A stretch of DNA of 64,000 nucleotides. It comes from Choanephora cucurbitarum (Eukaryota > Mucoromycota > Mucoromycetes > Mucorales > Choanephoraceae). The position numbers and the translations under genes were made by a program. Every line of letters begins with the position of its first letter. Position 1 is the first letter of the stretch. Shown in pieces: positions 45,990 through 58,320 of this stretch. Location: positions 164,297 through 228,296 of the forward strand of contig JAIWNI010000048.1 of NCBI GenBank assembly GCA_025331435.1. Direction: 5' to 3'. The notes below the pieces were generated by a model. That model did no database searches, was not told where the DNA came from, and saw only the letters and a list, made by a program, of their open reading frames with translations.

Positions 45990-48814
45990 TCAAACAGAAC
46001 AATGGCAGGAAGTCAATTTGCCCATATAGTAACAGAGGACCATTGCAAGAAGCATAACTGAAAGCTGTTGACCATTAAATGACAGTTCATCTGTGATGAT
46101 GACCATATTATTTCTAGTAGATGGATTTTCAGGTACAAGCACATACCCTTTTGGAACCTGAACAGGGTTTTCTGTCATTTCTATTATTAAGTTTGAGTAT
46201 ATTGATCCTATATGTACATATATATGTATGTATGTATGCCTTTACCTTTGCGTGTGTTTTCTTGTAATGTTGGCTCTACAAGCTGCTCATCTTTTATCTC
46301 TTTATCAGCTTTTTCGGCGTGAGCAGTCGTATTAGAGACGTCTATTGAAGGAGCAGCTGGTTTGACAGAAGGTGTTGGTGGAAAAAGTTCACCATTATAA
46401 CAGTAAGAATGAGCATCGCGACCCTTTTTAGGTGACAATGGAGACATAGTTAAGGAAATCTGTTTGCCATCCATGGCTTGTTCTGTAGTGAACAGTTTAA
46501 GGCATTTATGTCCCTTTGTTGTGACTTGGAATTGGATCATCTCGTGGGGCTCAACTTGAATATCAAGGCCATGAGGAAACATAATCTCATGGAAGCGAAT
46601 GTCTGTACACCACAATTGCTTTTGCTTTGATGATAATGCCCTTTTACGTGCTTGGTAAGCATCTGAAGGCTCATGTTTGGCAATGATGGTCAATTTGTAT
46701 TGGTTGGATACGGTATCAAATGTCTCCAAGACAACTTTGCCTGCAACGCGTCGAATATAAGGCGGACAGCCGTTTTTTGTCAGATATTGTTTCATGTTCT
46801 CAATAGGTTGTAATGAAAGTTGGATCCAATCTTGTAAGATAGGTGCAGGGATCTGATGTCGAAAATCAATGTGGTATACAAAGCTGACATCCACCTTACT
46901 CACTTTGCCCTGTTGGTTGAATGAAGGGCGGAACACCCAACCACAAATATCGCTTGAAGCTCGAATATGATCAGTATTAGATGGAATTTGTGGATCGACA
47001 ACACTACAGGCAGCTGTATATACCGTGCCTGATGCAGGATCCGTCTCGATGCTCGATATAGCTGCAAAGTCTACTTGAGCCATGGGCAAATGGCTACTAC
47101 AGATAAGATGTACAAGATAATCCTTTTGACTAAATCGTTCTATAATTTTTCCATCACCAAAGCAAGCATCCCATTTCTTTCTAGCTCCAAAACAATGTAC
47201 CATACTACAAAGTTGCTCAGGTGTCCAGCCTCCAGATATTGTGCCGTCTACACGTATAAATGGCGACATAGCTTCACTTTCGTTCACATCGTCTTTTTTT
47301 GTATGAGAATTGCTTTGATTGACTAGAAGTTTTCTGTTTAATGAATAACATGTAGTATGGCTATCCTCGCTTGACTGTTTCATTACGTTCCAAAGATCTT
47401 TAGATGCTGTCAAGCGTTTAAGTAGTTCAAGGCTTCTTATCTTTTGGATTGAATGACGATGTGCTGGATACAGGTGCGCCTTTGCTTTAGGTAGCTTAGG
47501 TGAAACTGGGGCTGGTTTTGGCTCTGGTAAGGAAGTTGTTCTTTGAGTTATCATATTCGTATCTAGAGTTACAGTATGGCTACCGCTACTGCTACTTTGA
47601 TTAGTGACATCTTCTTCTTCCTCTTCTTCTTCATGTTTGTCTTCTTTGGATAGGGGAGTATATGTAGTGTCTTTCTGGGCAAACGAGATGTGTTTCTTTA
47701 CTCCATTCTGAGGAGCAGGCCCAAGCAAAATAGATGAAGATGACTTGTTGCGTGTATGTTGCAACAAAGCTGGATTGACAATTGAGGGACGTTGATTGTA
47801 GCCTAGAGGGGCTGATTGAGCTCGCATTCTTTCTGCTTTGCGCTCAAGATATTCTGCTATTTTTGCAATCACTAAAGGTCTTCTGGCTAATGTCTTTTTT
47901 GCAAAACCAGGGACCCAGCCCTTCATGTTTTCTTGGATAACAAAAGTGACCTTAGTGGCAGGTGGCGATTCTGAAAAGGACATAGGCTCAAGCATCCATC
48001 CTTGAAGCTTGATACTTGCTCTTGTCTTGCCATGAACTTTTGGTATACGTGGTGTCTCTACACTGGTACAAGCAAACAAGATAGATCCATTTTGAGCACA
48101 CTCAATTTTCTCTACCAATGCCAAGTCTCGAGATCTAATTCAATCGTGCTTTCTTTTTAGTATATGCTGCAAGTGATGTTAAAGTTGTTTACTTTACTTG
48201 CTAGTTGTAGTAGGCTTCATGGATTCGTAGGTAAGTGAAGTGGTATCATTTAGATTCTCTACAAGATTACCGTCTTCATATCTAGTTACAAAGATTTAAT
48301 TTGACACTTGTATCTTATCTTGAAAACTAAACCTCACTTACTGCTCATCCCATAATTTGCGCATACCAATGACATAAAAGATGGACTGAGGTGAGAATCC
48401 ATAGATAATAGCCTCTCCTTTGAAGACAGGTGTCTTATCACTTCTGTATACACCGTTCTTCATATAAACCATGACACCACTTTTGTGCTTCAATGCCTTT
48501 TTCCAGTCATCATCCATCAACGCATGTTTCAGAGTTGCTAGTGCACTATCTGCTTGATGAATGTGATAAGTGGATGAACTGAGGGCTGGATCGATATAGC
48601 CAGTCTTTGTTTTGCTGTCATATTGATGAAGCTGTCGTGAGCTCAAGTTGGCTTGTAGTACTGGACCTTCGTCTTCATCGTCACTAAAAATAGCATTGTA
48701 TCGACCTGTTTTTTCTTTTGGCCTTTTTAGGATATTCCTTGGATGTTGATTTTCTTCCCACTCAGTTGGAGAAGTATCTTGGTTGAAGGATGCATAGGCT
48801 AAAGAGTGAGACAT
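45990..48814 (-). CDS. Tandem START-domain lipid-transfer protein with C-terminal membrane anchor
   Basis: Exons 48342-48814, 48198-48281, 46246-48134 and 45990-46180 are in phase and give 878 residues. The first START domain spans about residues 90-290: GVMVYMKNG, FKGEAIIYGFSPQSIFYVIG, RKLWDEQ, and the C-terminal helix GWVPGFAKKTLARRPLVIAK. A Ser/Glu-rich disordered linker follows. A second, more diverged START domain runs from about 370 to 620 (GGWTPEQLCSMVHCFGARKK, WDACFGDGKIIERFSQKDYL, ICGWVFRPSFNQ). The last exon encodes a single hydrophobic helix (QLSVMLLAMVLCYYMG) and a short CHCSV tail, typical of tail-anchored proteins. START domains bind sterols or other lipids, so lipid transfer at a membrane contact site is inferred. 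The cargo is unknown. Confidence 0.85.
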
Positions 48815-49386
48815 ATCCTACTTTTGAAATAGACCGCCGGTATAAAGGAAAGGAATGGGAAAAGGCGACTATGAAACGAAAGTTGGATTGAAGGTAGTTC
48901 AAAAAAGAAAAAGAAGTTTTTTTTTATTGTAGTTATTAAGTTGGTTGGATCGTGGCACTTAATCAGGATATTTGCCACGTTACCTAAAGCAGCGTTATGT
49001 GAAATATGTATATATTTAGTTGACCTTCAAAACGTTTACGTTAAGCGGTTTCTTTCTTGTTTTTGCTTTCAGACCTTCTTTCAAGGTAATCTTAAACGAG
49101 CTTCTTTATCTTTGGAGCCGTTGCTTCTTCTAAAATGAATTGAGCAACGATTGTGTTGTCATTATACAAAACGCGTAAACCTAAAAAAGGAAAAAGCTTA
49201 ATCTTCCTCATGCTATCATTGTTTTTCAACACTGAATGTTATCCTGAAACAAGCAGCAATTTAAAAAAAAATTGTTGTGGTACTAATAGAACTCTTCAAA
49301 AATAAAAGAAACTTGTCTAGATTTATTCAAAAGAAAAACAACAAAAGCAATAGCCTTAAAGGGGTTTCAAGATTATTATACATAGT
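48815..49386. other. Intergenic, no gene seen
   Basis: Upstream region of the START gene and 3' flank of the membrane-protein gene. Plus-strand open frames (48941-49138, 49277-49525) lack recognisable motifs and overlap antisense exons. Confidence 0.5.
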
Positions 49387-50834
49387 TCAGTATGAATGTC
49401 CGTTCGAAATAGCGGCTGCAGTCAATGCTGTCTTGCTTTCAAAGTCTTCTTCATTCACTTCAATTACACCAATGTTATTTACAGAAGCCAAATTAGGTGA
49501 GGAGAATGCTTTTGGACTATTTTGAAACAAAGTAAGTTTGATGTGAACTTGAAAAGAGGAAGCAAGCATATACTTACTTGAATGCTACTGTTAAGCAGAG
49601 CCCAAGAGCTACTAGTGTGGGTACAAATGTCCAAATAATAGCAAACAACAAATTTGACACCTGATTTGTTAAGATCTGTTCTCGAAACAGGCCATAGATA
49701 AGCTTCATGATTGCGAACGAAAAGAGACATATTGTGCTGATGGAAGCAATCATGCGAACCTTTAGAAAAAAAAATCATTTAGAGCATATACTATACATTA
49801 CTGTTCTTTTTTAATAGTACCTTAAAAGATGCATCATATAGCTTTTGTAGGCGTCTTTGAGTATCTTCGTCGCTACTTTGACTCATGCTATCGACGATAC
49901 TATTGAGTATGTCAAGCAACTGAATACCAGCAAACAATACAGGCCAGGCGAGAGCAAAATAATAGGTTGCCCAGAGATAATAGTGCGTCTGCGTAAGTGC
50001 GTTTGCTACTACCATGTTACGGCGCTCAGCAAAAAACGCTGCAAGAATGGCACATGTGCTATTGGTGATGCATGGCACAATTATAAAAATGTTTCGCAAA
50101 AAGTTAGTTTTCTTACTGGTATATCTCATCCAAGAACTTCTAGTTATACTGTCATTCTATATCAAATAAAAAAAAAAGAAAATATTATCAACTTGTGTTT
50201 TCTGATAGTTCATTATGATGTTCATTACATTAGACACAGTATGAGCTATACCAAAAAAATAAAATATAAAAGCACTTAAAGTACATTGCCAAGGTACATC
50301 ATATAAGACTGTATTTAAACACAAAAAAGAAAAGGACTAAAATGAGTATAACAGGGAACAGAGATATGGCTCGCTTGACTTACATGAACGTAGCAATACG
50401 TTATGGATTGTGTTTGTAAAGAGCAAGGTGCTGTCTATTATTCGAACTATGATTGTATGAGAAGTCAAGTTCTCTCTAAGAAGTAATTCACGATAATACA
50501 TACATATAGAGAAAACAATACAGGCAAACATCATAAATTCCAAAGGCTTTGGTCGAACAAAATGCCCATATATAGAGTTGCGTTCGTAAACTGGTCTTCT
50601 TCTTGCTCGTGTGCGCTGGTAAAATATTGATGTTGCTATACTAGCATTAGGTGAGAAACTTCTTTTGATATATGTCAATAGCCTACCTAGAATGAGTACT
50701 AAGCAAGTTCCTGGTATATTCGAAATGTAGATATAATAGAGAGCGTCTCTTTCGACACAGCCTTCAATTGTTACTCTCCAATCGCAATGGCAATGGTTTA
50801 GGTTGCATAAAAGCCAAAATGAATCGCTTTGCAT
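49387..50834 (-). CDS. Unrecognised multi-pass membrane protein (7-8 TM, receptor-like)
   Basis: I do not recognise the family. Five exons in phase (50384-50834, 50229-50308, 49821-50156, 49578-49759, 49387-49516) give 392 residues. The N-terminal ectodomain is Cys-rich (CNLNHCHCDW, EGCVERDAL). Predicted helices include IYISNIPGTCLVLILGRLL, LEFMMFACIVFSICMYY, IIDSTLLFTNTIHNVLL, LSAFIFYFFGIAHTVSN, FIIVPCITNSTCAILAAFF, YYFALAWPVLFAGIQLLDIL, ASISTICLFSFAIMKLIYGL and LFAIIWTFVPTLVALGLCLT. The C-terminal tail is acidic and probably cytoplasmic (GVIEVNEEDFESKTAL). Topology suggests a 7TM receptor-like or solute-transporting protein. In exon 4 the frame reading FREQILTNQVSN is required for the phases to fit. 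Confidence 0.65.
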
Positions 50835-52707
50835 TTAATTAGAATAGAATGAAAAAGAGAATAAAAAAGAAAAGAAGATTGTTCGCGAGAAAAGAAGGAC
50901 ACCTTAGCCTAATTTAAAAGAAAAAAAGAGTACGATGTATGTTTAAATAGAATTAAGTTCTTTGTATAGCTACTAACATTTGTCAACGAAATTATGCGAG
51001 CAAGAATTCAAAATCGCAAGTATACTGCGAATTGCCAAGTAGCCTCCCTTGCTACTAAAAACAAAAAAGTAAAGGGAAAATCACTTATTTCTTTATATTT
51101 GACAACAATTTATCTAATCCCTACGATCTAATTGAAGAAGCCTATAGACAAAACAGATAAGCTAAATTTCAATCAATCAGAAGCTCACTAATTAATGAAA
51201 ACATAACTGTCAGTCCAAATTAGGAGATACAAAGAAGAAAAATACGCATAAATCAGGCACAAGATCTTTTTTTTTTTCGTTGACAATAGTGTTTAGTCAA
51301 AGCCATCTGAGATTCTTTTTGATTATTCTTATTGAAAGCAATACAGAGTAAACAGAAACCATCATGATCAGCATTGTGTGTATGTATAGTTACTAGAATG
51401 AACTAAATGTTATTTATGTTTTATCTGCCTCTGTCAACACTACAAAAAAAGGACTCCAAATGATCATCTTTCCGAAAATAGAATTTGCACAAGTTATCAT
51501 GATACAATACGTCTATTGAGTTATCCGCACAAACAATACAAGTAGGTTTGATACAATAGGTTGCAAGAATGACACGTTGTCTTATTCTGCGAAATACTAA
51601 TAAAGAAATAGAAGATTTAGTGTATTCCAGCTGCGTAAAAAAAAAAGCCAATCGAATCATAGGTGGATCTAAAAAAAAAAAAGCTCCCTTCAGATTACAA
51701 CCAAAAAATCGGATTTGGTTTTACCAGGTTGACGAAAGGAAAGGAAAAGGGAAAAATGTGAGCTAATATGAGTTAGTTTGATCTGTTTCTAGACTGTGCA
51801 TGCTTTTTAAAAGATTATCCTGCCACGCTTAGTTCAAAACTCTGGCTCCCCTTTTTCATTGAAGGAGTGCCTGTTACGAACATTTGATGTATTAATCAGA
51901 CTGTTTGTATGTCTTTTTACTTCATGCCTTAAAATCAGGAGATGATTTAGATCATATGGCTTCTAATCATAATCTCTTAAAGAGTGACAGTAACCAACTA
52001 GACAATAGCCCTTCCAAAATCAGAACACAACATTTGTTCCTTGCCACATTGTGATGAGACTGAGCAGGAGCAAGAGACAGACTGTGCGGAATGTAATGTG
52101 TCATAACATGTCCTGGATCGGATAAGCGCCCACATGGTGTAGCCAGTTACAAGTATCACCATGCAACGATGGTTTTCTTTTGTATTGTATATGAAGTTCG
52201 TCCTCTCCTCTTTTTTTCTTTTCATTGTAGATAAAGATTACTCTCTATTCTAGTTTGATACAGTTGAGTTAGATAAACCAATAGTGAAGAATCGCACAAG
52301 CTGTCAATTCAACTCTGAGCCCAATACAACAGAGAGAGAGGTGAGTTAATAAGTATTTTTTTTGGGGGTATAGAATCTAATTTTCTTTCATTTTCTTTTG
52401 ATGAATAAGCAGGCAATTAAAAAGGGTAAATACGTGTAACGTTTAGCCCCATTCAATTTTTTTTCATGCCAGAGCTTAAATCATTTTACGTTTGTATTCA
52501 GTCGCCATATTCGACATTGTCCGCAACACGATGACTCAAAAAAAAAAGAAGAAGAGGAGAAACACAATGTGTCAGTTAAAAGCTGGAACACGTACCAACT
52601 CTATCCAGTATACGATTCAAACTCCTTTTATGGCCTATAAAAAAGCAATTCATCTATCACTTCCTTCTTTTTTTTTTCTTCAAAACCAAACACTTTTTTC
52701 TAATAAC
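50835..52707. other. 1.9-kb intergenic stretch
   Basis: AT-rich. The longest compact frame (51421-51660, minus, containing CIVCADNSIDVLYHDNLC) shows no clear family or splice context. No tRNA or transposon signal was recognised. The T-rich tract at 52,660-52,700 is probably the GST promoter. Confidence 0.5.
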
Positions 52708-53511
52708 ATGGACAAGATCATTCTTCATTACTTTATCGTCAATGGATCACGTAAGTGCAATATCTAACCAAGTAGTCTAGTGATGCTAAGAAAAAAGATA
52801 TTGGGGTCAAACAGTCACCAGAGCTCGTGGTGAAAATGTCAAGTTGATGCTTGTCGATGCGGGCTTGGATCACGAATATGTCAGAGAGAAGCAGGAAGAG
52901 TGGCCCGAATTAAAAGCCAAGCTTCAAAAAGAAGGCGCACACTCTGCCACTTTGCCATTCATTGAAATCGATGGAAAGAAGCTCTTCAAATCAGTTGCTA
53001 TTCTTCGTTATTTGTCTACTAGATTGGGTAACAAGTACCATGGTTCCACTCCTGAAGAAAACCATTATCTTGATGTTGTAACTGAGCTTGTTGAAGCTTG
53101 GTTTGAGAAAATCAAGGCCTTTTTCTTTGGTTCGGAAGTAAATACAGACTGTACTTTTTAGTTCGCAAAAGCAAATGTACTCATATTTGGTTTCGTAGGA
53201 AGTAAAGCAAAACTACAGTCAAAAGCAAAGACCTGCAGAACTCGAGATGTTTGACAAGTACTATGGAGACAATGCTGGTCCTTATCTCTTGGGAGAAAAG
53301 GTAAAAGGTTGAATTCACTTGATATAATTAGTTTGACTCAATGCTTTCCTTTTGAATATAGATTTCTTACACTGATTTCTTGGTATACCATATGATTGAT
53401 GATGATGGTTCCTTAGGCAACATCAGCCACCTTCCCAACCTTACTAGATTCGTTCAAGCATTCGAGCAAAGACCTAACATTAAGCCCTATTTCGAAAGCC
53501 TTAAGCAATAA
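52708..53511 (+). CDS. Glutathione S-transferase (sigma-like)
   Basis: A cytosolic enzyme that conjugates glutathione to electrophiles. Exons 52708-52750, 52815-53137, 53199-53300 and 53362-53511 give 205 residues, the normal length. The N-terminal thioredoxin-like domain starts MDKIILHYFIVNGSLTRARG, with Tyr 8 as the likely catalytic residue. TLPFIEIDGKKLFKSVAILR is the conserved cis-Pro and glutathione-binding segment. The helical C-terminal domain includes GPYLLGEKISYTDFLVYHMI and ends in FVQAFEQRPNIKPYFESLKQ. This tail is typical of sigma/alpha/mu-like GSTs. Detoxification is inferred from family. No linked pathway genes are seen. Confidence 0.92.
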
Positions 53512-55060
53512 AGCCCCTCTTTTTATGATTAGACAAATCCTGATATCCTTAACAAATAGTCTATTTGGTCACTGAGAAGCACAATGTTGTTTCTCTTTTT
53601 TTTTTGGAATATACTTCAAGAAAAGTGCAATAGAAGTAAACAGGTATGTCTTCAGTTTTGAGAGCAGCTTATGCTGAATGGTCATTTATATTTTGTAACT
53701 TTTGGTTAAATCAACCCAAATATGAAGAAATTACTTGATTTAAGAGTGCATTCCTTCAGAATGAAAACCTGCTTCAAGCACTGAAATGTCATTTAGTTTA
53801 ACAGTATGCTCGATAGAAGTGTACATTTCTCAGGAACATGAGCATTCTTAAACAAAGCGAGCCCAATCAAAGCAGACATCAACGAAGTGTGTTATGTAGC
53901 CTTTGATGAAGAATAGCTATCCTTCGATAAAAGAATATCATCCATTTACCATGCCAAGTTATGCCTTGTTCTCTTCAGCCATAAGCAAACAGGCATTGCT
54001 TTCAGTCTTTTACTTTTACAGGAATGAAAAGAAAAAAAAAGAGAATTGCACTATCTAGAAAGATCTATGACCTTAGAGGTTTTTTCAGGTTAAAGCTGAT
54101 AACTTAACCCACTTCTTCAACTAGCTAGAGAAAAAGATGTTAAGTTGGAAAATCTCAACACTGTTCTGTTCTTACATAATCTGAACTGACAGATATACAA
54201 TAATAAAGAAGGGGGGTATACATTCAACTCATAAAGAATGCTGCTATTCTATCTGAGTAAGCGACTTTTGACTCAATTCTTATGTGTAACATTAGTTAGT
54301 TTCGATCATGAAGAGAATGCATAATTAAAAGTTCTAATTAAATCAACACTTGTTCTAGGCACCAAAGACCATTTTTTTTTCTTTTCAGAAACGCTGTCAG
54401 AAAATCCTCTTTGTCAGTTCAGCAAGTTCTCAACTAGGCCATTCCCTTGAGTAAGTATGCCTTGAAAACATCTTTGTCTCCCAAAATCATAGGAGCAGGA
54501 ATTATTGTTCTTTATTGATTTCATCAAGAACATTGGAAAGGAGTGAATAAGCTGATCGCATGAATAAGACTGAATGAAGCAGAATGTCCTTCAAACAAAG
54601 TCAAGCAAAAAAAAAACGCCACTCATAGAATATGTATAACCAAGTGATTCCTATCTTCTCTGTGTAAATTTAACCCATCAGTATGGCTATTTGACAACAC
54701 ACACTGCTTATGATCAGTTCTCGAGAAAAGATAACCTGAACATAACTTGCATTACTAGATGTTCCTCAGAAAGCAATACCAACAAGAAAGAATTGTTGAT
54801 AGCTAACATGCCTTTACTAGTTATAACTTATTTCGCACACTTTAATCTCTCTCTATCAAAGATAGGCAGGCTTTATTCAACCAAATCCACTAGAGCCTAT
54901 TACTGCAATCCTCTTTAACATAGTCCTTAGTGGAAAAAAAATTTACTAAAAACAGAAGTCTGATTTTTTCTACAAAGTTACTTTAAGCATATTCACTGCC
55001 TTTTATTTTATTTTTTTCATTTTTTTTTCTTTCTCTCTCCCTATCTTCTATTTCTATACT
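53512..55060. other. 1.5-kb intergenic stretch
   Basis: No gene, RNA or mobile-element signal was recognised. A plus-strand frame at 54691-54918 looks random. The last 80 bases before 55061 are T/C-rich, as expected upstream of the LIM gene. Confidence 0.5.
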
Positions 55061-56139
55061 ATGCCACCACGATTTGGAGGAGCACCTCAATGTCCACGAT
55101 GTCAAAAGTGTAAGAAAAAAAAAAGAAAGCGAAATCTCTCTCTCTCCTTTAGAATGACACTAACTTATACTTTCCATAAAAACCAGCTGTCTATATGGCT
55201 GAACAGGTAAAATAAAAAAGATGAAAACAAAAGGAAAGAAAAAGAAATGAAAAAAAAAGAATAAACAAAATTACCTACTCTCTTTAGGTGATTGGACCTG
55301 GTGGATTTTGGCATAAGTCTTGTCTGACTTGCAAAGTAAGTCCTCTTGTCTATCATGTGATTTGAACCTTCTTAATAGTAACTTTCTATAGGAGTGCAAC
55401 AAGCGACTTGATTCAACCACATTGACCGAGAAAGAGGATGAAGTAATAATACCCACTTTATAATTCAGGTTCATGAAATAACGTCATGTTGTTAGGCTTA
55501 CTGTAAGACCTGTTATAGTCGTCAATGGGGGCCTAAAGGTTATGGATTTGGTATGTGGTGCTAAGAACATAAATAACGTATGCTAATCATGACATCATAA
55601 CCTCAAAAGCTGGTGGTGCCGCTTTCTTGAGTACCGAGAACAAGTTGCCAAGCGAGATCTTGAAGGAAAGAATGAATGATGGAAGTATTACGACGATAGA
55701 TCAACCGACTTCACGTGAAATACCACCTACCCCTCCTCGCCCTGTAGCACCACCCACACCTCCTCCTCGCCCTGTAGAACCAGCTACCTCTCGTCCTATA
55801 GTACCACCTAAACCTGATCTACGCCCAACTCCACCTGAGAAACCTACCAGTCTATCTAACCGAACAAGCTATGTCCCTAAGAAATTCGACTTTACCAGTC
55901 AACAAGACATCTGTACGCGATGTGGTAAAGCAGTCTATGCTGCTGAACTCATGTATGGAGCAGGAAACAAGTACCACAAAATGTGTTTGAAATGCACTGA
56001 CTGTGGGAAACGACTGGACTCAACAAATATGGTGGACCGAGACTTTGAGCTCTATTGCCGAGGCTGTTACTCCAAGTCGTTTGGTCCCAAGGGCTTTGGC
56101 TATAACAACCTGTTAATGCCTGAGGGTGCCACAAGATAG
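55061..56139 (+). CDS. Two-LIM-domain protein, CRP-like, with proline-rich linker
   Basis: Six exons in phase (55061-55109, 55187-55206, 55288-55335, 55392-55442, 55496-55550, 55610-56139) give 250 residues. LIM1 runs CPRCQKSVYMAEQVIGPGGF, WHKSCLTCKECNKRL, then YCKTCYSRQWGPKGYGF. LIM2 runs CTRCGKAVYAAELMYGAGNK, YHKMCLKCTDCGKRLDS, then YCRGCYSKSFGPKGFGYNN. Each LIM has the eight Cys/His zinc ligands and the trailing GPKG(Y/F)GF motif of cysteine- and glycine-rich proteins. The linker (about 95-160) is rich in PPTPPRP units that could bind SH3 or profilin-type partners. An actin-cytoskeleton or polarity scaffold role is inferred. LIM1 is cut into five short exons, while LIM2 lies in one. Confidence 0.92.
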
Positions 56140-56220
56140 TATTGGAGTTTCAAACTAATTTAATGCTTTCATGTTGACGCAAATAAAAAAAAATGATGCA
56201 ACCATGTCATCAAACATTGT

Positions 56221-56240
56221 AAAAGAACATATATAAATAG
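56221..56240 (+). promoter_or_regulatory. Probable TATA box of the CsbD-like gene
   Basis: CATATATAAATAGAGA lies about 65 bases before the ATG at 56295, a good TATA match at a plausible distance for a highly expressed stress gene. Inferred from sequence only. Confidence 0.5.
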
Positions 56241-56294
56241 AGAGAGGATTTCATAGAAAAAAAAAGTATTGTATAATTCAAACAAATAATCAAA

Positions 56295-56591
56295 ATGGAC
56301 TCCCCCTCAAGAACTGATGCTAAGAAGGACCAATTCGTTGGTGGTGTTAAGCAAAATGTCGGTAGTGCTCTCGGTAACGAATCTATGGAAGCCAAGGGTC
56401 ATGCTCAAAACTCTGCTGGTCACGGTCAAGAAACCGCTGCCAATGTTCAAGGTTACGTTAAGGGTGCCATGGACCAAGCCTCTGGTGCCGTTAAGGGTGC
56501 TGTCAACTCTCTCACTGGCAACACTGGTGATGAAGCCAAGAACAAGGTTCAACAACACAAGGGTGAAGCTCAAAAGAACTTCAACGCTTAA
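56295..56591 (+). CDS. CsbD-like small stress-response protein
   Basis: Intronless, 98 residues, hydrophilic, rich in Gly, Ala, Lys, Asn and Gln, with no Cys or Trp. It opens MDSPSRTDAKKDQFVGGVKQ and repeats helical motifs of the kind VGSALGNESMEAKGHAQNSA and VKGAMDQASGAVKGAVNSLT, as in fungal CsbD/mismatched-base-pair and LEA-like proteins. Family members accumulate during stress or stationary phase, and the biochemical role is unknown. Codon use is very biased, and a good TATA box and A-rich leader precede it, so high expression is likely. Confidence 0.82.
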   Translation: MDSPSRTDAKKDQFVGGVKQNVGSALGNESMEAKGHAQNSAGHGQETAANVQGYVKGAMDQASGAVKGAVNSLTGNTGDEAKNKVQQHKGEAQKNFNA

Positions 56592-56727
56592 ATAACATGA
56601 TACCTTATACTATATACTCCATTTACATTAGTGTCTAATATCAATTGTGTAAATAAAGTACATTCCCAAAAAAAAAAAATCTTTTTTATTTGTCTTTAAA
56701 TTAGTGTATATTATAATTATTTACAGT

Positions 56728-58320
56728 TTAAGAAATACCAAGCGATCTTTTACTAAACTCGTAGACAGCATAACTTATGCTCACGGATGGTACTACTTTA
56801 AATAATGTAGGACCAAGACCCTTATAAAACCCTTTGACACCATCAGCTTTGTAGGTCTTTTTGGCTGCATCCCAGGCAGAGGTATATTTATATGGGTGAG
56901 CTGGTGTACCTTGTGCTTGAAGTCTATCATATATAAATGAGAATAAGTTCTGATCATATTAAGATTCTTTTTACCTTGTTCTGATCATATTTAATGGATA
57001 GACACTGGACGCACCAATCGATCCACTCACCATACCACAAGCCCAAAGAACCAACACATTAGGAGGCTTGCTTTTACCTTCATGATCCTTTTGAGAATTC
57101 ATGTATTGAAGATAAGTCACCTTCAGGGTTTCGTAAATACCCATATCCAATGCCTGATAGGGGAAGACACCCATCAGACTGACTGTCAGACCAGGCCAGA
57201 ATCCTCGAATACCCGATGTTCTGTAGAGGTTTCTTGTGGTCGTGAGAATCAAGTTCTTCTGTCTGGATCTCGCATCTTGTTGAATACCCGAACTGGACAT
57301 GATACGCGTCTTCAGGGTCTCGACAGGATAGATACAGAACTGAGCACATAGACCAGCTATCCCACCAGCAATAAACCGTGCCCCCACCGGAATGGCATTC
57401 TTATCCTCTGAATGCGTCAGTTCAGCCAAGACAGACTTGGCAGTCTCAAACACATAAAATTTGATGGCAGATTCAGGCACGATCTTGATCACATTCAGAC
57501 CATTGCCGACAAAAAAGCCACGAAACCCACCTTGTTGATAGATGTTTTTGAGGCCGGACAAGATCGTCGATTGACCAGGCTTGGCGGTAGGTGTATAGGA
57601 TGTTTGTGTGATAAGGTATACTTTCAGTCTATCAAATGGAGCTGTACAGGTTCTTGAGACTGCACCTGCCATACCACCGGCTGCTAAATATTTATAGGCA
57701 TTATGTGCTGTTTCATCTGTATGAGGAATGACAACTTCTGCATCATGTGTGAGTTGTGTAGATGTTTGATAGTATTGATAGATCTCTATAATGGTTGTTT
57801 CTCGAGGCAAGAGCTAGACATGGGTAAGAAAAAGAGGAGATAGGTCTACTGTGTTTCTTACCAATAAGAAATCTCGCCATTCTTGAAAATCAATATAGCC
57901 ATTTCCTTCTGTATCAATCACCTGCATGAAATCTTCAATGTCTTGATTGGTAACATGGATACCTGCGTTTTTCAGGGCACTTTCGAGTTCTGCTGGATGA
58001 ATGCGATGATCTCCCGATTTATTAATTTCTGAAAAGAGTCTCCAAAGTTCCTTTTCTTTCTCTAATACATATGTTCTAAATTCTTGATAGTCTATCATGC
58101 CGTCTTGTGCTGTATCGCATATGGCCAATAAGTCTGTTGCATAACGCGTATGTGCAGGTAAATGAGTCAGTTTCAGAAAGCCTCCGAGAATAGCCTCGGC
58201 GTCTAGGTAACCTCGTCCTTTGAGATCCAAGGACTCAAACAGGCTCTTGATCCGAGCTTCTCTTTCTGCTGCTTTTTCGTCAAAATAGGGATGAGGCGAT
58301 CCAGGTAAGGTTGAACTCAT
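56728..58320 (-). CDS. Ca2+-regulated mitochondrial ATP-Mg/Pi carrier (SCaMC/SAL1 type)
   Basis: An inner-membrane carrier that exchanges ATP-Mg for phosphate under Ca2+ control. Exons 57862-58320, 56975-57813 and 56728-56923 give 497 residues. The N-terminal EF-hand domain includes AICDTAQDGMIDYQEFRTYV, SEINKSGDHRIHPAELESAL and DTEGNGYIDFQEWRDFLL, with intact acidic ligands in the last hand. Three mitochondrial-carrier repeats follow, with signatures PFDRLKVYLI, YPVETLKTRIM and YPLNMIRTRLQAQGTP, each preceded by helices such as YKYLAAGGMAGAVSRTCTA. The end is YAVYEFSKRSLGIS. The length and order match SLC25A23/24/25 proteins. Confidence 0.94.

Noticed and set aside
51421..51660. 79-codon minus-strand frame with CIVCAD
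   Set aside because: No second zinc motif, no splice context and no recognisable family; likely chance.
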